From assembly GCF_964355755.1 (NCBI RefSeq), contig NC_092676.1, forward strand, positions 30,453,871 through 30,517,870: a stretch of DNA of 64,000 nt, in the 5' to 3' direction. Under the pieces are notes generated by a model. That model did no database searches and was not told the DNA's origin. It saw only the letters and a list, made by a program, of their open reading frames with translations. This DNA is from Antedon mediterranea. Lineage: Eukaryota; Echinodermata; Crinoidea; Comatulida; Antedonidae. Position 1 is the first letter of the stretch. Every line of letters begins with the position of its first letter. A program made the translations under genes and the position numbers. Below, piece by piece: positions 1 through 11,279 of this stretch.

Positions 1-605
1 TTTAGCATTAGACCTAATTTAAAACACTTGTGATGTTGTTGTGATCCTGAAAGAGAAAAAATATACTGTATGATTACAAATGTTTATTTTGATTCTCTAC
101 AAAAAAACGTGTCTCGGTTGTAAAAGACTCATTGGGCGCTCCATAGCTGCGGCCGGAATGAATCGCGGCCGGAATGAATCGCGGCCGGATTGAAGCGCGG
201 CCGGAGTGATCTGTATTCGGCCAGGTTGGTCACACGACAGATAAGAGTGCGAAACGGAACTAGCGCCGAGTGATGTGCATTTCCAATTTTGGCCGGCTAC
301 TAGTCAATTCGGCCGCCTGATATGAAACGCCCAAATTCATGAAATGCCAAGAAGGGAAAAAATGATGACAGGTTCATTTCGTCCGCCGGGTATGGCGCGC
401 CAAATGCCATAATAATTGTATTTCTTTGCTGAATATCAATTATAATTCAATATTATTTTTTTAGTGGCCTGACTGATGGATAAGATAGGCCTACTAGTAA
501 TATAGGCCTATTACTGTAAGTTATGACCATATCACTGTTTATCATTTCCTTTGTGTACTCCTACTAAATACATAACGTTTTGTTAATGAAAATTTAATTT
601 TACAG
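1..605. other. Intronic/upstream stretch with GGCCGG-rich short repeats
   Basis: No coding exon is seen here. Positions about 148-215 carry four tandem copies of a roughly 16-bp unit with the core GCGGCCGGAATGAATC. Further GGCCG words and a GGCGCGCC site follow to about 410. The style (short tandem CpG-rich words next to GGCGCGCC) resembles the ends of the foldback element at 32935-34755, so this may be a fragment of a related element. The rest is AT-rich and is probably the intron preceding the exon that starts at 606. Confidence 0.4.
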
Positions 606-3600
606 ATGACACTGAACATAATGAAGTAACAGAAGTTAATAAGGACAAGAATCCAGTTGCTGTTTTATTCAGCATAATGGATAGTTGCACGGAAGTACAA
701 AATGCTTTCAGGAAAGCCTGTAATGTCGATAATCAACATTTAATTATTAAGGTATTTTAAACACCTTATTTTCAAAAGCAACAACAAAGCTAAAATCACT
801 ATGCAAGATTTACAGTAGCTTGCTACAACACAGTAGTACTGTAGAAAGAACTGGTATTATTACTAATTAAAAATGCTTCATTAATGTGAAGGCCATAATT
901 CCAAATACAATCCAAAGTGCACTTGATAAGAATTTCTGACTACATTGTGTTGAGCTGAAATTTGTACACTGTATGGTAGATCACTTTCAGCAGTCTCATT
1001 CAAATATTCTGTTTAATTTGTATACTGTTGGTAGATCACTTTCAGCAGTCTCATTCAAATAATCTGTTTAATTTGTACACTGTTTGTAGATCACTTTCAG
1101 CAGTCTCATTCAAATATTCTGTTTAATTTGTACACTGTTTGGTAGATCACTTTCAGCAGTCTCATTCAAATAATCTGTTTAATTTGTACACTGTATGGTA
1201 GATCACTTTCAGCAGTCTCATTCAAATATTCTGTTTAATTTGTACACTGTATGGTAGATCACTTTCAGCAGTCTCATTCAAATATTCTGTTTAATTTGTA
1301 CACTGTATGGTAGATCACTTTCAGCAGTCTCATTCAAATAATCTGTTTAATTTGTACACTGTTTGTAGATCACTTTCAGCAGTCTCATTCAAATAATCTG
1401 TTTAATTTGTACACTGTTTGTAGATCACTTTCAGCAGTCTCATTCAAATATTCTGTTTAATTTGTACACTGTTGGTAGATCACTTTCAGCAGTCTCATTC
1501 AAATAATCTGTTTAATTTGTACACTGTTTGTAGATCACTTTCAGCAGTCTCATTCAAATAATCTGTTTAATTTGTACACTGTATGGTAGATCACTTTCAG
1601 CAGTCTCATTCAAATAATCTGTTTAATTTGTACACTGTTTGTAGATCACTTTCAGCAGTCTCATTCAAATAATCTGTTTAATTTGTACACTGTTTGTAGA
1701 TCACTTTCAGCAGTCTCATTCAAATAATCTGTTTAATTTGTACACTGTTTGTAGATCACTTTCAGCAGTCTCATTCAAATAATCTGTTTAATTTGTACAC
1801 TGTATGGTAAATCACTTTAAGTTTCAGCAGTCTCATTCAAATAATCTGTTAAATTTGTACACTGTTTGTAGATCACTTTCAGCAGTCTCATTCAAATAAT
1901 CTGTTTAATTTGTACACTGTTGGTAGATCACTTTCAGCAGTCTCATTCAAATATTCTGTTTAATTTGTACACTGTTGGTAGATCACTTTCAGCAGTCTCA
2001 TTCAAATAATCTGTTTAATTTGTACACTGTTTGTAGATCACTTTCAGCAGTCTCATTCAAATAATCTGTTTAATTTGTACACTGTTTGTAGATCACTTTC
2101 AGCAGTCTCATTCAAATATTCTTTTTAATTTGTACACTGTATGGTAGATCACTTTCAGCAGTCTCATTCAAATAATCTGTTTAATTTGTACACTGTATGG
2201 TAGATCACTTTCAGCAGTCTCATTCAAATATTCTGTTTAATTTGTACACTGTATGGTAGATCACTTTCAGCAGTCTCATTCAAATAATCTGTTTAATTTG
2301 TACACTGTATGGTAGATCACTTTCAGCAGTCTCATTCAAATAATCTGTTTAATTTGTACACTGTATGGTAGATCACTTTCAGCAGTCTCATTCAAATAAT
2401 CTGTTTAATTTGTACACTGTATGGTAGATCACTTTCAGCAGTCTCATTCAAATAATCTGTTTAATTTGTACACTGTATGGTAGATCACTTTCAGCAGTCT
2501 CATTCAAATAATCTGTTTAATTTGTACACTGTATGGTAAATCACTTTCAGCAGTCTCATTCAAATAATCTGTTTAATTTGTACACTGTATGGTAGATCAC
2601 TTTCAGCAGTCTCATTCAAATAATCTGTTTAATTTGTACACTGTATGGTAAATCACTTTCAGCAGTCTCATTCAAATATTCTGTTTAATTTGTACACTGT
2701 ATGGTAGATCACTTTCAGCAGTCTCATTCAAATAATTTGTTTAATTTGTACACTGTATGGTAGATCACTTTCAGCAGTCTCATTCAAATAATCTGTTTAA
2801 TTTATTTGTACACTGTACATGGTAGATCACTTTCAGCAGTCTCATTCAAATATTCTGTTTAATTTGTACACTGTTTGGTAGATCACTTTCAGCAGTCTCA
2901 TTCAAATATTCTGTTTAATTTGTACACTGTTTGGTAGATCACTTTCAGCAGTCTCATTCAAATATTCTGTTTAATTTGTACACTGTATGGTAGATCACTT
3001 TCAGCAGTCTCATTCAAATAATCTGTTTAATTTGTACACTGTTTGTAGATCACTTTCAGCAGTCTCATTCAAATAATCTGTTTAATTTGTACACTGTATG
3101 GTAGATCACTTTCAGCAGTCTCATTCAAATAATCTGTTTAATTTGTACACTGTTTGTAGATCACTTTCAGCAGTCAAATTCAAATATTCTGTTTAATTTG
3201 TACACTGTATGGTAGATCACTTTCAGCAGTCTCATTCAAATAATCTGTTTAATTTGTACACTGTTTGTAGATCACTTTCAGCAGTCTCATTCAAATATTC
3301 TGTTTAATTTGTACACTGTATGGTAGATCACTTTCAGCAGTCTCATTCAAATATTCTGTTTAATTTGTACACTGTTTGTAGATCACTTTCAGCAGTCTCA
3401 TTCAAATAATCTGTTTAATTTGTACACTGTATGGTAGATCACTTTCAGCAGTCTCATTCAAATAATCTGTTTAATTTGTACACTGTTTGTAGATCACTTT
3501 CAGCAGTCTCATTCAAATAATCTGTTTAATTTGTACACTGTTTGTAGATCACTTTCAGCAGTCTCATTCAAATAATCTGTTTAATTTGTACACTGTTTGT

Positions 3601-6600
3601 AGATCACTTTCAGCAGTCTCATTCAAATAATCTGTTTAATTTGTACACTGTATGGTAGATCACTTTCAGCAGTCTCATTCAAATAATCTGTTTAATTTGT
3701 ACACTGTATGGTAAATCACTTTCAGCAGTCAAATTCAAATATTCTGTTTAATTTGTATACTGTTTGGTAGATCACTTTCAGCAGTCTCATTCAAATATTC
3801 TTTTTAATTTGTACACTGTATGGTAAATCACTTTCAGCAGTCTCATTCAAATAATCTGTTTAATTTGTACACTGTATGGTAAATCACTTTCAGCAGTCTC
3901 ATTCAAATAATCTGTTTAATTTATTTGTACACTGTACATGGTAGATCACTTTCAGCAGTCTCATTCAAATAATCTGTTTAATTTGTATACTGTTTGGTAG
4001 ATCACTTTCAGCAGTCTCATTCAAATAATCTGTTTAATTTATTTGTACACTGTACATGGTAGATCACTTTCAGCAGTCTCATTCAAATAATCTGTTTAAT
4101 TTGTACACTGTATGGTAAATCACTTTCAGCAGTCAAATTCAAATATTCTGTTTAATTTGTATACTGTTGGTAGATCACTTTCAGCAGTCTCATTCAAATA
4201 TTCTTTTTAATTTGTACACTGTATGGTAAATCACTTTCAGCAGTCTCATTCAAATAATCTGTTTAATTTGTACACTGTATGGTAAATCACTTTCAGCAGT
4301 CTCATTCAAATAATCTGTTTAATTTATTTGTACACTGTATGGTAGATCACTTTCAGCAGTCTCATTCAAATATTCTGTTTAATTTGTACACTGTATGGTA
4401 GATCACTTTCAGCAGTCTCATTCAAATATTCTTTTTAATTTGTACACTGTTGGTAGATCACTTTCAGCAGTCTCATTCAAATATTCTGTTTAATTTGTAC
4501 ACTGTTTGGTAGATCACTTTCAGCAGTCTCAATCAAATAATCTGTTTAATTTGAACACTGTATGGTAGATCACTTTCAGCAGTCTCATTCAAATATTCTG
4601 TTTAATTTGTACACTGTATGGTAAATCACTTTCAGCAGTCAAATTCAAATATTCTGTTTAATTTGTATACTGTTTGTAGATCACTTTCAGAAGTCTCATT
4701 CAAATATTCTGTTTAATTTGTACACTGTATGGTAGATCACTTTCAGCAGTCTCATTCAAATAATCTTTTTAATTTGTACACTGTTTGTAGATCACTTTCA
4801 GCAGTCTCATTCAAATAATCTGTTTAATTTGAACACTGTTTGTAGATCACTTTCAGCAGTCTCATTCAAATATTCTGTTTAATTTGTACACTGTATGGTA
4901 AATCACTTTCAGCAGTCTCATTCAAATATTCTGTTTAATTTGTATACTGTTTGTAGATCACTTTCAGCAGTCTCATTCAAATAATCTGTTTAATTTGTAC
5001 ACTGGTAGATCACTTTCAGCAGTCTCATTCAAATATTCTGTTTAATTTGTACACTGTATGGTAAATCACTTTCAGCAGTCTCATTCAAATATTCTGTTTA
5101 ATTTGTACACTGTTTGGTAGATCACTTTCAGCAGTCTCAATCAAATAATCTGTTTAATTTGAACACTGTATGGTAGATCACTTTCAGCAGTCTCATTCAA
5201 ATAATCTGTTTAATTTGTACACTGTATGGTAGATCACTTTCAGCAGTCTCAATCAAATAATCTGTTTAATTTGAACACTGTATGGTAGATCACTTTCAGC
5301 AGTCTCATTCAAATATTCTGTTTAATTTGTATAGTGTTGGTAGATCACTTTCAGCAGTCTCATTCAAATAATCTGTTTAATTGTTTACTTACAGTTGAGG
5401 AATAAACGCGGATCACTTATACCTATAAATGGCTTTGTTACTCCAAACACCAAACACATGTATGTATTATTTTATTTGAATTCTCTTTGTAGTCTATGTA
5501 TAATTGTTTGTCTATGAAGCTTTTGTATGCTGTGATCTTAAAGCGCTTTAGAGTTTATTTGGTTTCTCCAGACACATGGATAACCATAATGTCATATATA
5601 TTATAGTAATTGCTTTGTGTGAATAAATTGAACTTGAAATACCAGAGGTGGATCCAAAACCTAGCACTACTATTTTATATCTATTTTTGACCGATTATTG
5701 TATGTTAGCGTATGTTTAATTTAAGTCCTTAATCCACCCCAGAATACACTATATTATTGTATGTTAGCGTATGTTTAATTTAAGTCCTTAATCCACCCCA
5801 GAATACACTATATTATTGTATGTTAGCGTATGTTTAATTTAAGTCCTTAATCCACCCCAGAATACACTATATTATTGTATGTTAGCGTATGTTTAATTTA
5901 AGTCCTTAATCCACCCCAGAATACACTATATTATTGTATGTTAGCGTATGTTTAATTTAAGTCCTTAATCCACCCCAGAATACACTATATTATTGTATGT
6001 TAGCGTATGTTTAATTTAAGTCCTTAATCCACCCCAGAATACACTATATTATTGTATGTTAGCGTATGTTTAATTTAAGTCCTTAATCCACCCCAGAATA
6101 CACTATATTATTTTATGTTAGCGTATGTTTAATTTAAGTCCTTAATCCACCCCAGAATACACTATATTATTGTATGTTAGCGTATGTTTAATTTAAGTCC
6201 TTAATCCACCCCAGAATACACTATATTATTGTATGTTAGCGTATGTTTAATTTAAGTCCTTAATCCACCCCAGAATACACTATATTATTGTATGTTAGCG
6301 TATGTTTAATTTAAGTCCTTAATCCACCCCAGAATACACTATATTATTGTATGTTAGCGTATGTTTAATTTAAGTCCTTAATCCACCCCAGAATACACTA
6401 TATTATTTTATGTTAGCGTATGTTTAATTTAAGTCCTTAATCCACCCCAGAATACACTATATTATTGTATGTTAGCGTATGTTTAATTTAAGTCCTTAAT
6501 CCACCCCAGAATACACTATATTATTGTATGTTAGCGTATGTTTAATTTAAGTCCTTAATCCACCCCAGAATACACTATATTATTTTATGTTAGCGTATGT

Positions 6601-7572
6601 TTAATTTAAGTCCTTAATCCACCCCAGAATACACTATATTATTGTATGTTAGCGTATGTTTAATTTAAGTCCTTAATCCACCCCAGAATACACTATATTA
6701 TTGTATGTTAGCGTATGTTTAATTTAAGTCCTTAATCCACCCCAGAATACACTATATTATTGTATGTTAGCGTATGTTTAATTTAAGTCCTTAATCCACC
6801 CCAGAATACACTATATTATTGTATGTTAGCGTATGTTTAATTTAAGTCCTTAATCCACCCCAGAATACACTATATTATTTTTATAAATACTAAGTACAAT
6901 ACTTATAGTAATAAATATAGTAATTATTATTTTTCAATGTTTATACTGTGTTACTTTCAGGCCATATGAGGTTCAAGTAGTTCGTAGGTATCAACATGGT
7001 AAGTTCAAATTAGGTGAATTAATATACATTTTATTTTTGTTTAGAGTACAGTACAGCACTTGGTAAACTTATATTGCAAATTAAGTACTGTACTGTATAT
7101 ATGTGTTTTATTTTAGTGAAACCAAAGCCTAGGTCTGTTAAGCTACCAGATTATAATGAAGCTCTAAAGGAAAGAATGGAAAACATGGTCAAACGTGTAA
7201 GTTTAGTATTTTTAATTATACCTTATATTCAAAATAAATATATATTATATATACAGCTTGAGTATACGTCATTATTATACTCTATTCATAATGTTTGTTT
7301 AATCAATCAGATTGAAGCATTAGAAAGTTGTGCACCAGAATTGAGAAATAAAAGGCAGGATAAGATTGATAAGGTAAGATTATAAGACAATTATAATTGA
7401 CTCATAAAAAGTAATAAAAAGTGCTCAAATGATAGTTTTAAAAAAAATATAATTATTGTGTTTTTAGGAAGTGAACGAACTAAATGAAAAAATGAAATTC
7501 TTGAACAAAAGGATGAGTGAAGCTGAACAAGTACAATGGAAAGGCATGTTCAAACGGCATCCACTCTGGTGA
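606..7572 (+). CDS. MBIP-like coiled-coil protein, 3' exons only (partial)
   Basis: Six exons can be chained with consistent phases: 606-751, 5395-5459, 6961-6998, 7117-7196, 7311-7373 and 7468-7572 (TGA). They give about 164 residues; the 5' end lies outside the window. Each exon has an AG acceptor and GT donor, and the chain has no internal stop. The C-terminal part is a predicted coiled coil (ALKERMENMVKRIEALESC, then NEKMKFLNKRMSEAE). The order of a heptad helix, a short APE/SPE-type linker and a second heptad helix ending in EAE resembles the C-terminus of MBIP (MAP3K12-binding inhibitory protein, an ATAC acetyltransferase subunit), and the segment VQVVRRYQHVKPKPR resembles its central region. 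That identity rests on recalled family features and is tentative; the gene model is firmer. The second intron exon (5395-5459) sits directly after a giant minisatellite. The stop codon lies in the first unit of a 26-27-bp tandem repeat. Confidence 0.6.
965..5384. repeat. Minisatellite, 55-56-bp unit, about 80 copies
   Basis: A 4.4-kb head-to-tail array with core words GATCACTTTCAGCAGTCTCA and TTTAATTTGTACACTG. Units are mainly 55 or 56 bp and differ at a few recurrent sites: TGTTTG versus TGTATGG, AATAATCTG versus AATATTCTG, and an occasional ATTTATTTG insertion near 2800, 3920, 4040 and 4325. The array fills an intron of the MBIP-like gene. The last unit ends about 10 bp before the acceptor AG at 5393-5394. 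Confidence 0.97.
5695..6880. repeat. Minisatellite, 59-bp unit, about 20 copies
   Basis: Near-identical 59-bp units with core words TATGTTAGCGTATGTTTAAT and CCTTAATCCACCCCAGAATA. The only variation I see is ATTGTATG versus ATTTTATG in a few units. The array lies in the intron between exons 5395-5459 and 6961-6998 of the MBIP-like gene. The high homogeneity implies recent expansion or conversion. Confidence 0.97.
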
Positions 7573-7665
7573 TGGCACTGTGACATTCACTCTGGTGATG
7601 GCACTGTGACATTCACTCTGGTGATGGTACTGTGACATCCACTCTGGCGATAGCACTGTGAAATA
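7555..7665. repeat. Short tandem repeat, about 26-27 bp x4, covering the MBIP-like stop codon
   Basis: Four imperfect copies with core CACTCTGGTGATGGCACTGT. The first copy contains the in-frame TGA (7570-7572) of the MBIP-like reading frame, so the repeat forms the end of the coding sequence and the start of the 3' UTR. Confidence 0.85.
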
Positions 7666-7847
7666 CACTGTGATGTTTTTTTTGTTTGTATAATGTAATT
7701 ATTTAATATAGATTGTACCTAAATGTCTTTCATTATTAAATGTAAATCCTGTAGTATTAGTGTGTTTTCATACTAGGGTGGTTGTTGTACCTCAAAATGC
7801 ACACATTTACACAACTTTTATATTTCCATTTCAAAGAATAGTAACCA

Positions 7848-8665
7848 TAATTAAGATTGTACACTCAATCAAATAATCTATATACATGTATAGTAAATGA
7901 TGGTGTATAGATTATATACATGGAACCATAATTAAGATTTTACACTCAATCAAATAATCTATATATATGTATAGTAAATGATGGTGTATAGATTATGTAC
8001 AAGGAACCATAATTAAGATTGTACACTCAATCAAATAATCTATATATATGTATATGATGGTGTATAGATTATGTACAAGGAACCATAATTAAGATTGTAC
8101 ACTCAATCAAATAATCTATATATATGTATATGATGGTGTATAGATTATGTACAAGGAACCATAATTAAGATTGTACACTCAATCAAATAATCTATAGTAA
8201 ATGATGGTGTATAGATTATGTACAAGGAACCATAATTAAGATTGTACACTCAATCAAATAATCTATAGTAAATGATGATGTATAGATTATGTACAAGGAA
8301 CCATAATTAAGATTGTACACTCAATCAAATAATCTATAGTAAATGATGGTGTATAGATTATTTACAAGGAACCATAATTAAGATTGTACACTCAATCAAA
8401 TAATCTATATAGATGTATATGATGGTGTATAGATTATGTACAAGGAACCATAATTAAGATTGTACACTCAATCAAATAATCTATAGTAAATGATGGTGTA
8501 TAGATTATGTACAAGGAATCATAATTAAGATTGTACACTCAATCAAATAATCTATAGTAAATGATGGTGTATAGATTATGTACAAGGAACCATAATTAAG
8601 ATTGTACACTCAATCAAATAATCTATATACATGTATAGTAAATGATGGTGTATAGATTATGTACA
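7848..8665. repeat. Minisatellite, about 68-80-bp unit, 11 copies, each with an internal inverted repeat
   Basis: Units begin ACCATAATTAAGATTGTACA and contain AATAATCTATA followed by TATAGATTAT, which can pair as a hairpin. Length differences come from an optional TATATGTATAGTA-type segment. The array lies downstream of the MBIP-like stop codon. Confidence 0.92.
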
Positions 8666-8670
8666 AGTTG

Positions 8671-9238
8671 TAACCAGGTTTGATCTCCAGATTTATTGCA
8701 CGTTTTATACACACATACGCAACCGTGAGAAATCTCAAGAGAAAACTTTGTTTGTTTGTTTGTTTGTTTTATCTTTATACTGGGTGACCTCTTCAGTCAA
8801 AGACTGATCTCCCAGAGGGTCCAGTTGGTGATCAGTGGCTGTGATGTACTAATACACCGGGGTAACCCCCTACTCGTCTCGAAAGATGTACTAGGTTCTT
8901 TAAAGTGCACACGAGCAAGTTGTGTACACTGGACCTACGGTTTATAGTCCTTATCCGAGAAGACTCGTTCTACCACCAGAACCATGAAGTGATTGAGCCT
9001 CGAACCCCTGCCGATGTTATAGCTACGTGATTACGGTTCCACTGTCTTAACCGCTCGGCCACTCACTCACTCATAGTGATGCTATTTGATCACTACGATT
9101 GGTCACTTTAATTCCCGGTCAACACATGCGCGCGTGCAGTAACATCTCGGGACATCTCAGAACAAAAGTCCTCTCATTTGGTCTTTTTTGAAATCTCAGG
9201 AGATTTTCCACAAATTGTCTTCACACTATGCAAACCTG
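8671..9238. mobile_element. Candidate MITE with CAGGTTTG-type terminal inverted repeats, carrying a SINE
   Basis: The left edge reads TAACCAGGTTTGATC (from 8673) and the right edge reads GCAAACCTGGTTA (about 9226-9238), giving an 11-bp inverted match. Short GAAATCTC...GAGA words occur near both ends (about 8729 and 9190). A tRNA-derived SINE lies inside. The terminal match is short and no clear target-site duplication was found, so the element call is tentative. Confidence 0.4.
8745..9062 (-). mobile_element. tRNA-derived SINE, full-length copy
   Basis: On the minus strand the element starts with a pol III A box TGGCCGAGCGG (9051-9061) and a B box GGGGTTCGAGGC (8997-9008). A tRNA-unrelated body follows, containing GGATAAGGACTATAAACCG, GTGCACTTTAAAGAACC and GAGTAGGGGGTTACCCCGG. 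The tail is AT-rich and ends in a (TTTG)n-like run on the + strand. The body words resemble the conserved central domain shared by several metazoan SINE families (recalled, not searched). A second, 5'-truncated copy lies at 46460-46705. Confidence 0.85.
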
Positions 9239-9239
9239 G

Positions 9240-9719
9240 TTAGAAGTTACTTTTTGCAGATGTGAAAGATGCTCTTGGTAAACGTTATCACTATTAGAAG
9301 TATACTGCTGTCAGAATATTTTAAAACAATAGGATGGTTACATTACAATTAACATAAGCTTTTCAGTCTAAAGTTTTGATTGACTTGATAATTGGAACAT
9401 TTCTTTGTGTCTTCTCTTTTCACTGCATTTTTCATTTTTTTCTTTTTATTTATATAGGTTTTTTTTAAGTAGAATTTACAGTGATAAAAAGAATGGATCT
9501 GAAATAGAGCCAAATTAAATGACAATTTGGGGAATTGTGTTCAAAGGTGCTGTAAATGTAGAATGTGTAATATTTAAATACTGTATGCATGTAGACATTT
9601 TAGAAATATATTTGTTGTGTTTTTGTTTGCGATTAATAAAAGATATATTTAAATGTTTTAAGGAATACCATTTTACATATTACAGTATTTTGAAAGTATA
9701 TCATTGTATAAAAAAGTCA
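9240..9719. other. Intergenic stretch, nothing recognised
   Basis: AT-rich sequence between the SINE-bearing element and the GAT array. The open frame that begins at 9519 runs straight into the GAT array and has no splice or homology support. Confidence 0.5.
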
Positions 9720-10800
9720 CTTTGGCCCATGATATTGTTGATGGTGACGTTGTTGATGTTGAGGATGTTGTTAATGATGATGACGATATTGATGATGAGG
9801 ATAACGACGATGTTGTTGATGATGACGTTTTTGATGATGATGTTGGTGATAGGATATAATGATGTTGATGATGATGTTGGTGTTGATGACGATGATGATG
9901 ATGGTGTTGATAATGATGATGGTGTTGATGACGATGTTGATGACGATGATGGTGTTGATGACGATGATGGTGTTGGTAATGATGATGTTTATGATGATGA
10001 TGGTGTTGATGACGATGATGATGTTGGTTGAGGATGATGTTGACGATGACGATCGTTGATGATGACGATAGTGATGATGATAATCATGATGGTGTTGATG
10101 ATGTTGATGACGATGAAGGTTTTGATGATGAAGTTGGTGATGATGATGTTGTTAATGATAACGATGATGATGCTGGTGATAGGATATATGATGTTGATAA
10201 TGATGGTGTTGATGACGATGATGATGGTGTTGATGATGATGATGGTGTTGATGACGATGATGATGATGGTGTTGATGACGATGATGATGGTGTTGATGAT
10301 GATGATGGTGTTGATGATGATGATAGTGTTGATGACGATGATGATGGTGTTGATGACGATGATGATGGTGTTGATGATGATGATGGTGTTGATGACGATG
10401 ATGATGATGGTGTTGATGACAATGTTGTTGATGATGATGGTGTTGATGACGATAATGGTGTTGATAATGATGATGATGTTGATAATGATGATGGTGTTGA
10501 TGACGATGTATGATGATGGTGTTGATGACGATGTTGATTATGATGTTGATTGATGATGATGGTGTTGATGATGATGTTGACGATGTTGATGATGACGATG
10601 GTGATGATGATGATGAGGGTGTTGATGATGATGTTGGTGATGAGGATGCATGATGATGGTGTTGATGACGATAATGTTGATGATGACGATGTTGATGTTG
10701 ATGATGATGAGGGTGTTGATGACGATGTTGTTGATGAGAGTATTGATGACGATGTTGATGATGAGGGTGACGATGATGATGATGATGATGTAATGGGGTA
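9720..10800. repeat. GAT-rich low-complexity array (degenerate 15-27-bp higher units)
   Basis: About 1.1 kb of GATGATGATGGTGTTGATGAC-like triplet sequence. Because every component is a GAT/GTT/GAC triplet, all three frames on each strand are largely stop-free, giving Asp-rich, Met-rich and Ser/His-rich frames of 160-268 codons. None begins in a plausible exon, so these are not called as genes. Confidence 0.93.
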
Positions 10801-10838
10801 TTGATCCGACTCAATCAATAATAATCGTAATAGTGGCC

Positions 10839-10890
10839 TTGCGTATGTCTGGTATATTAAGCATTTATTTAATATACTAGACATACGCAA
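10839..10890. repeat. 20-bp inverted repeat (hairpin)
   Basis: The left arm 10839-10858 (TTGCGTATGTCTGGTATATT) pairs with 10871-10890, with one mismatch and a 12-nt loop. It lies just after the GAT array and 390 bp before the receptor gene. It could be an end-to-end remnant of a small TIR element. Confidence 0.85.
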
Positions 10891-11279
10891 TCAAACAATC
10901 CTTTGATTAAATTTCTATCAATTCTCTCTCAGTATATAATAGTTTCCCTATCTTTCATTTGGGCAGGTCCGTTAGAGTTAGTTTCCCACGATACAGAGTC
11001 AGTGGTACGAAATCATTTTCTCTTATACCTAGAAAAATATGAAAAGCCCAAAATAAATAAATGTAGGAAAGTGAATAAGTTAGACCTACATAATTAAAGT
11101 AGGATCGATATCCGGTTTTATTGGGAACACGGTTTCGGTTCCGACTTGTCTGACACATCAGTATAATTGTCAACAATAGATCGGAAGATGGTATATTAGT
11201 CATAACCAAAATCTTTGCTAGATCATCAAACAGTGTAACTAAAAAAAAATCGTCCGCCATATTTCACCACCAATAAACA
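10891..11279. promoter_or_regulatory. Upstream region and 5' UTR of the SRCR receptor gene
   Basis: No coding sequence is seen. The 390 bp before the ATG at 11280 must hold the 5' UTR and probably the core promoter, unless an upstream non-coding exon exists. No clear TATA box or initiator stands out. Confidence 0.3.

Noticed and set aside
965-8665. CRISPR-like direct repeats
   Set aside because: Units are contiguous with no unique spacers and the window is eukaryotic; these are minisatellites.
8756-8947. 63-codon frame, and the similar 61-codon frame at 46452-46637
   Set aside because: Both are the antisense of the same SINE; their similarity reflects the shared element, not a gene family.
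9519-10890. Asp-, Met-, Ser- and His-rich frames in the GAT region
   Set aside because: All frames of a GAT-type triplet array are open; no supporting exon signals or conserved flanks.
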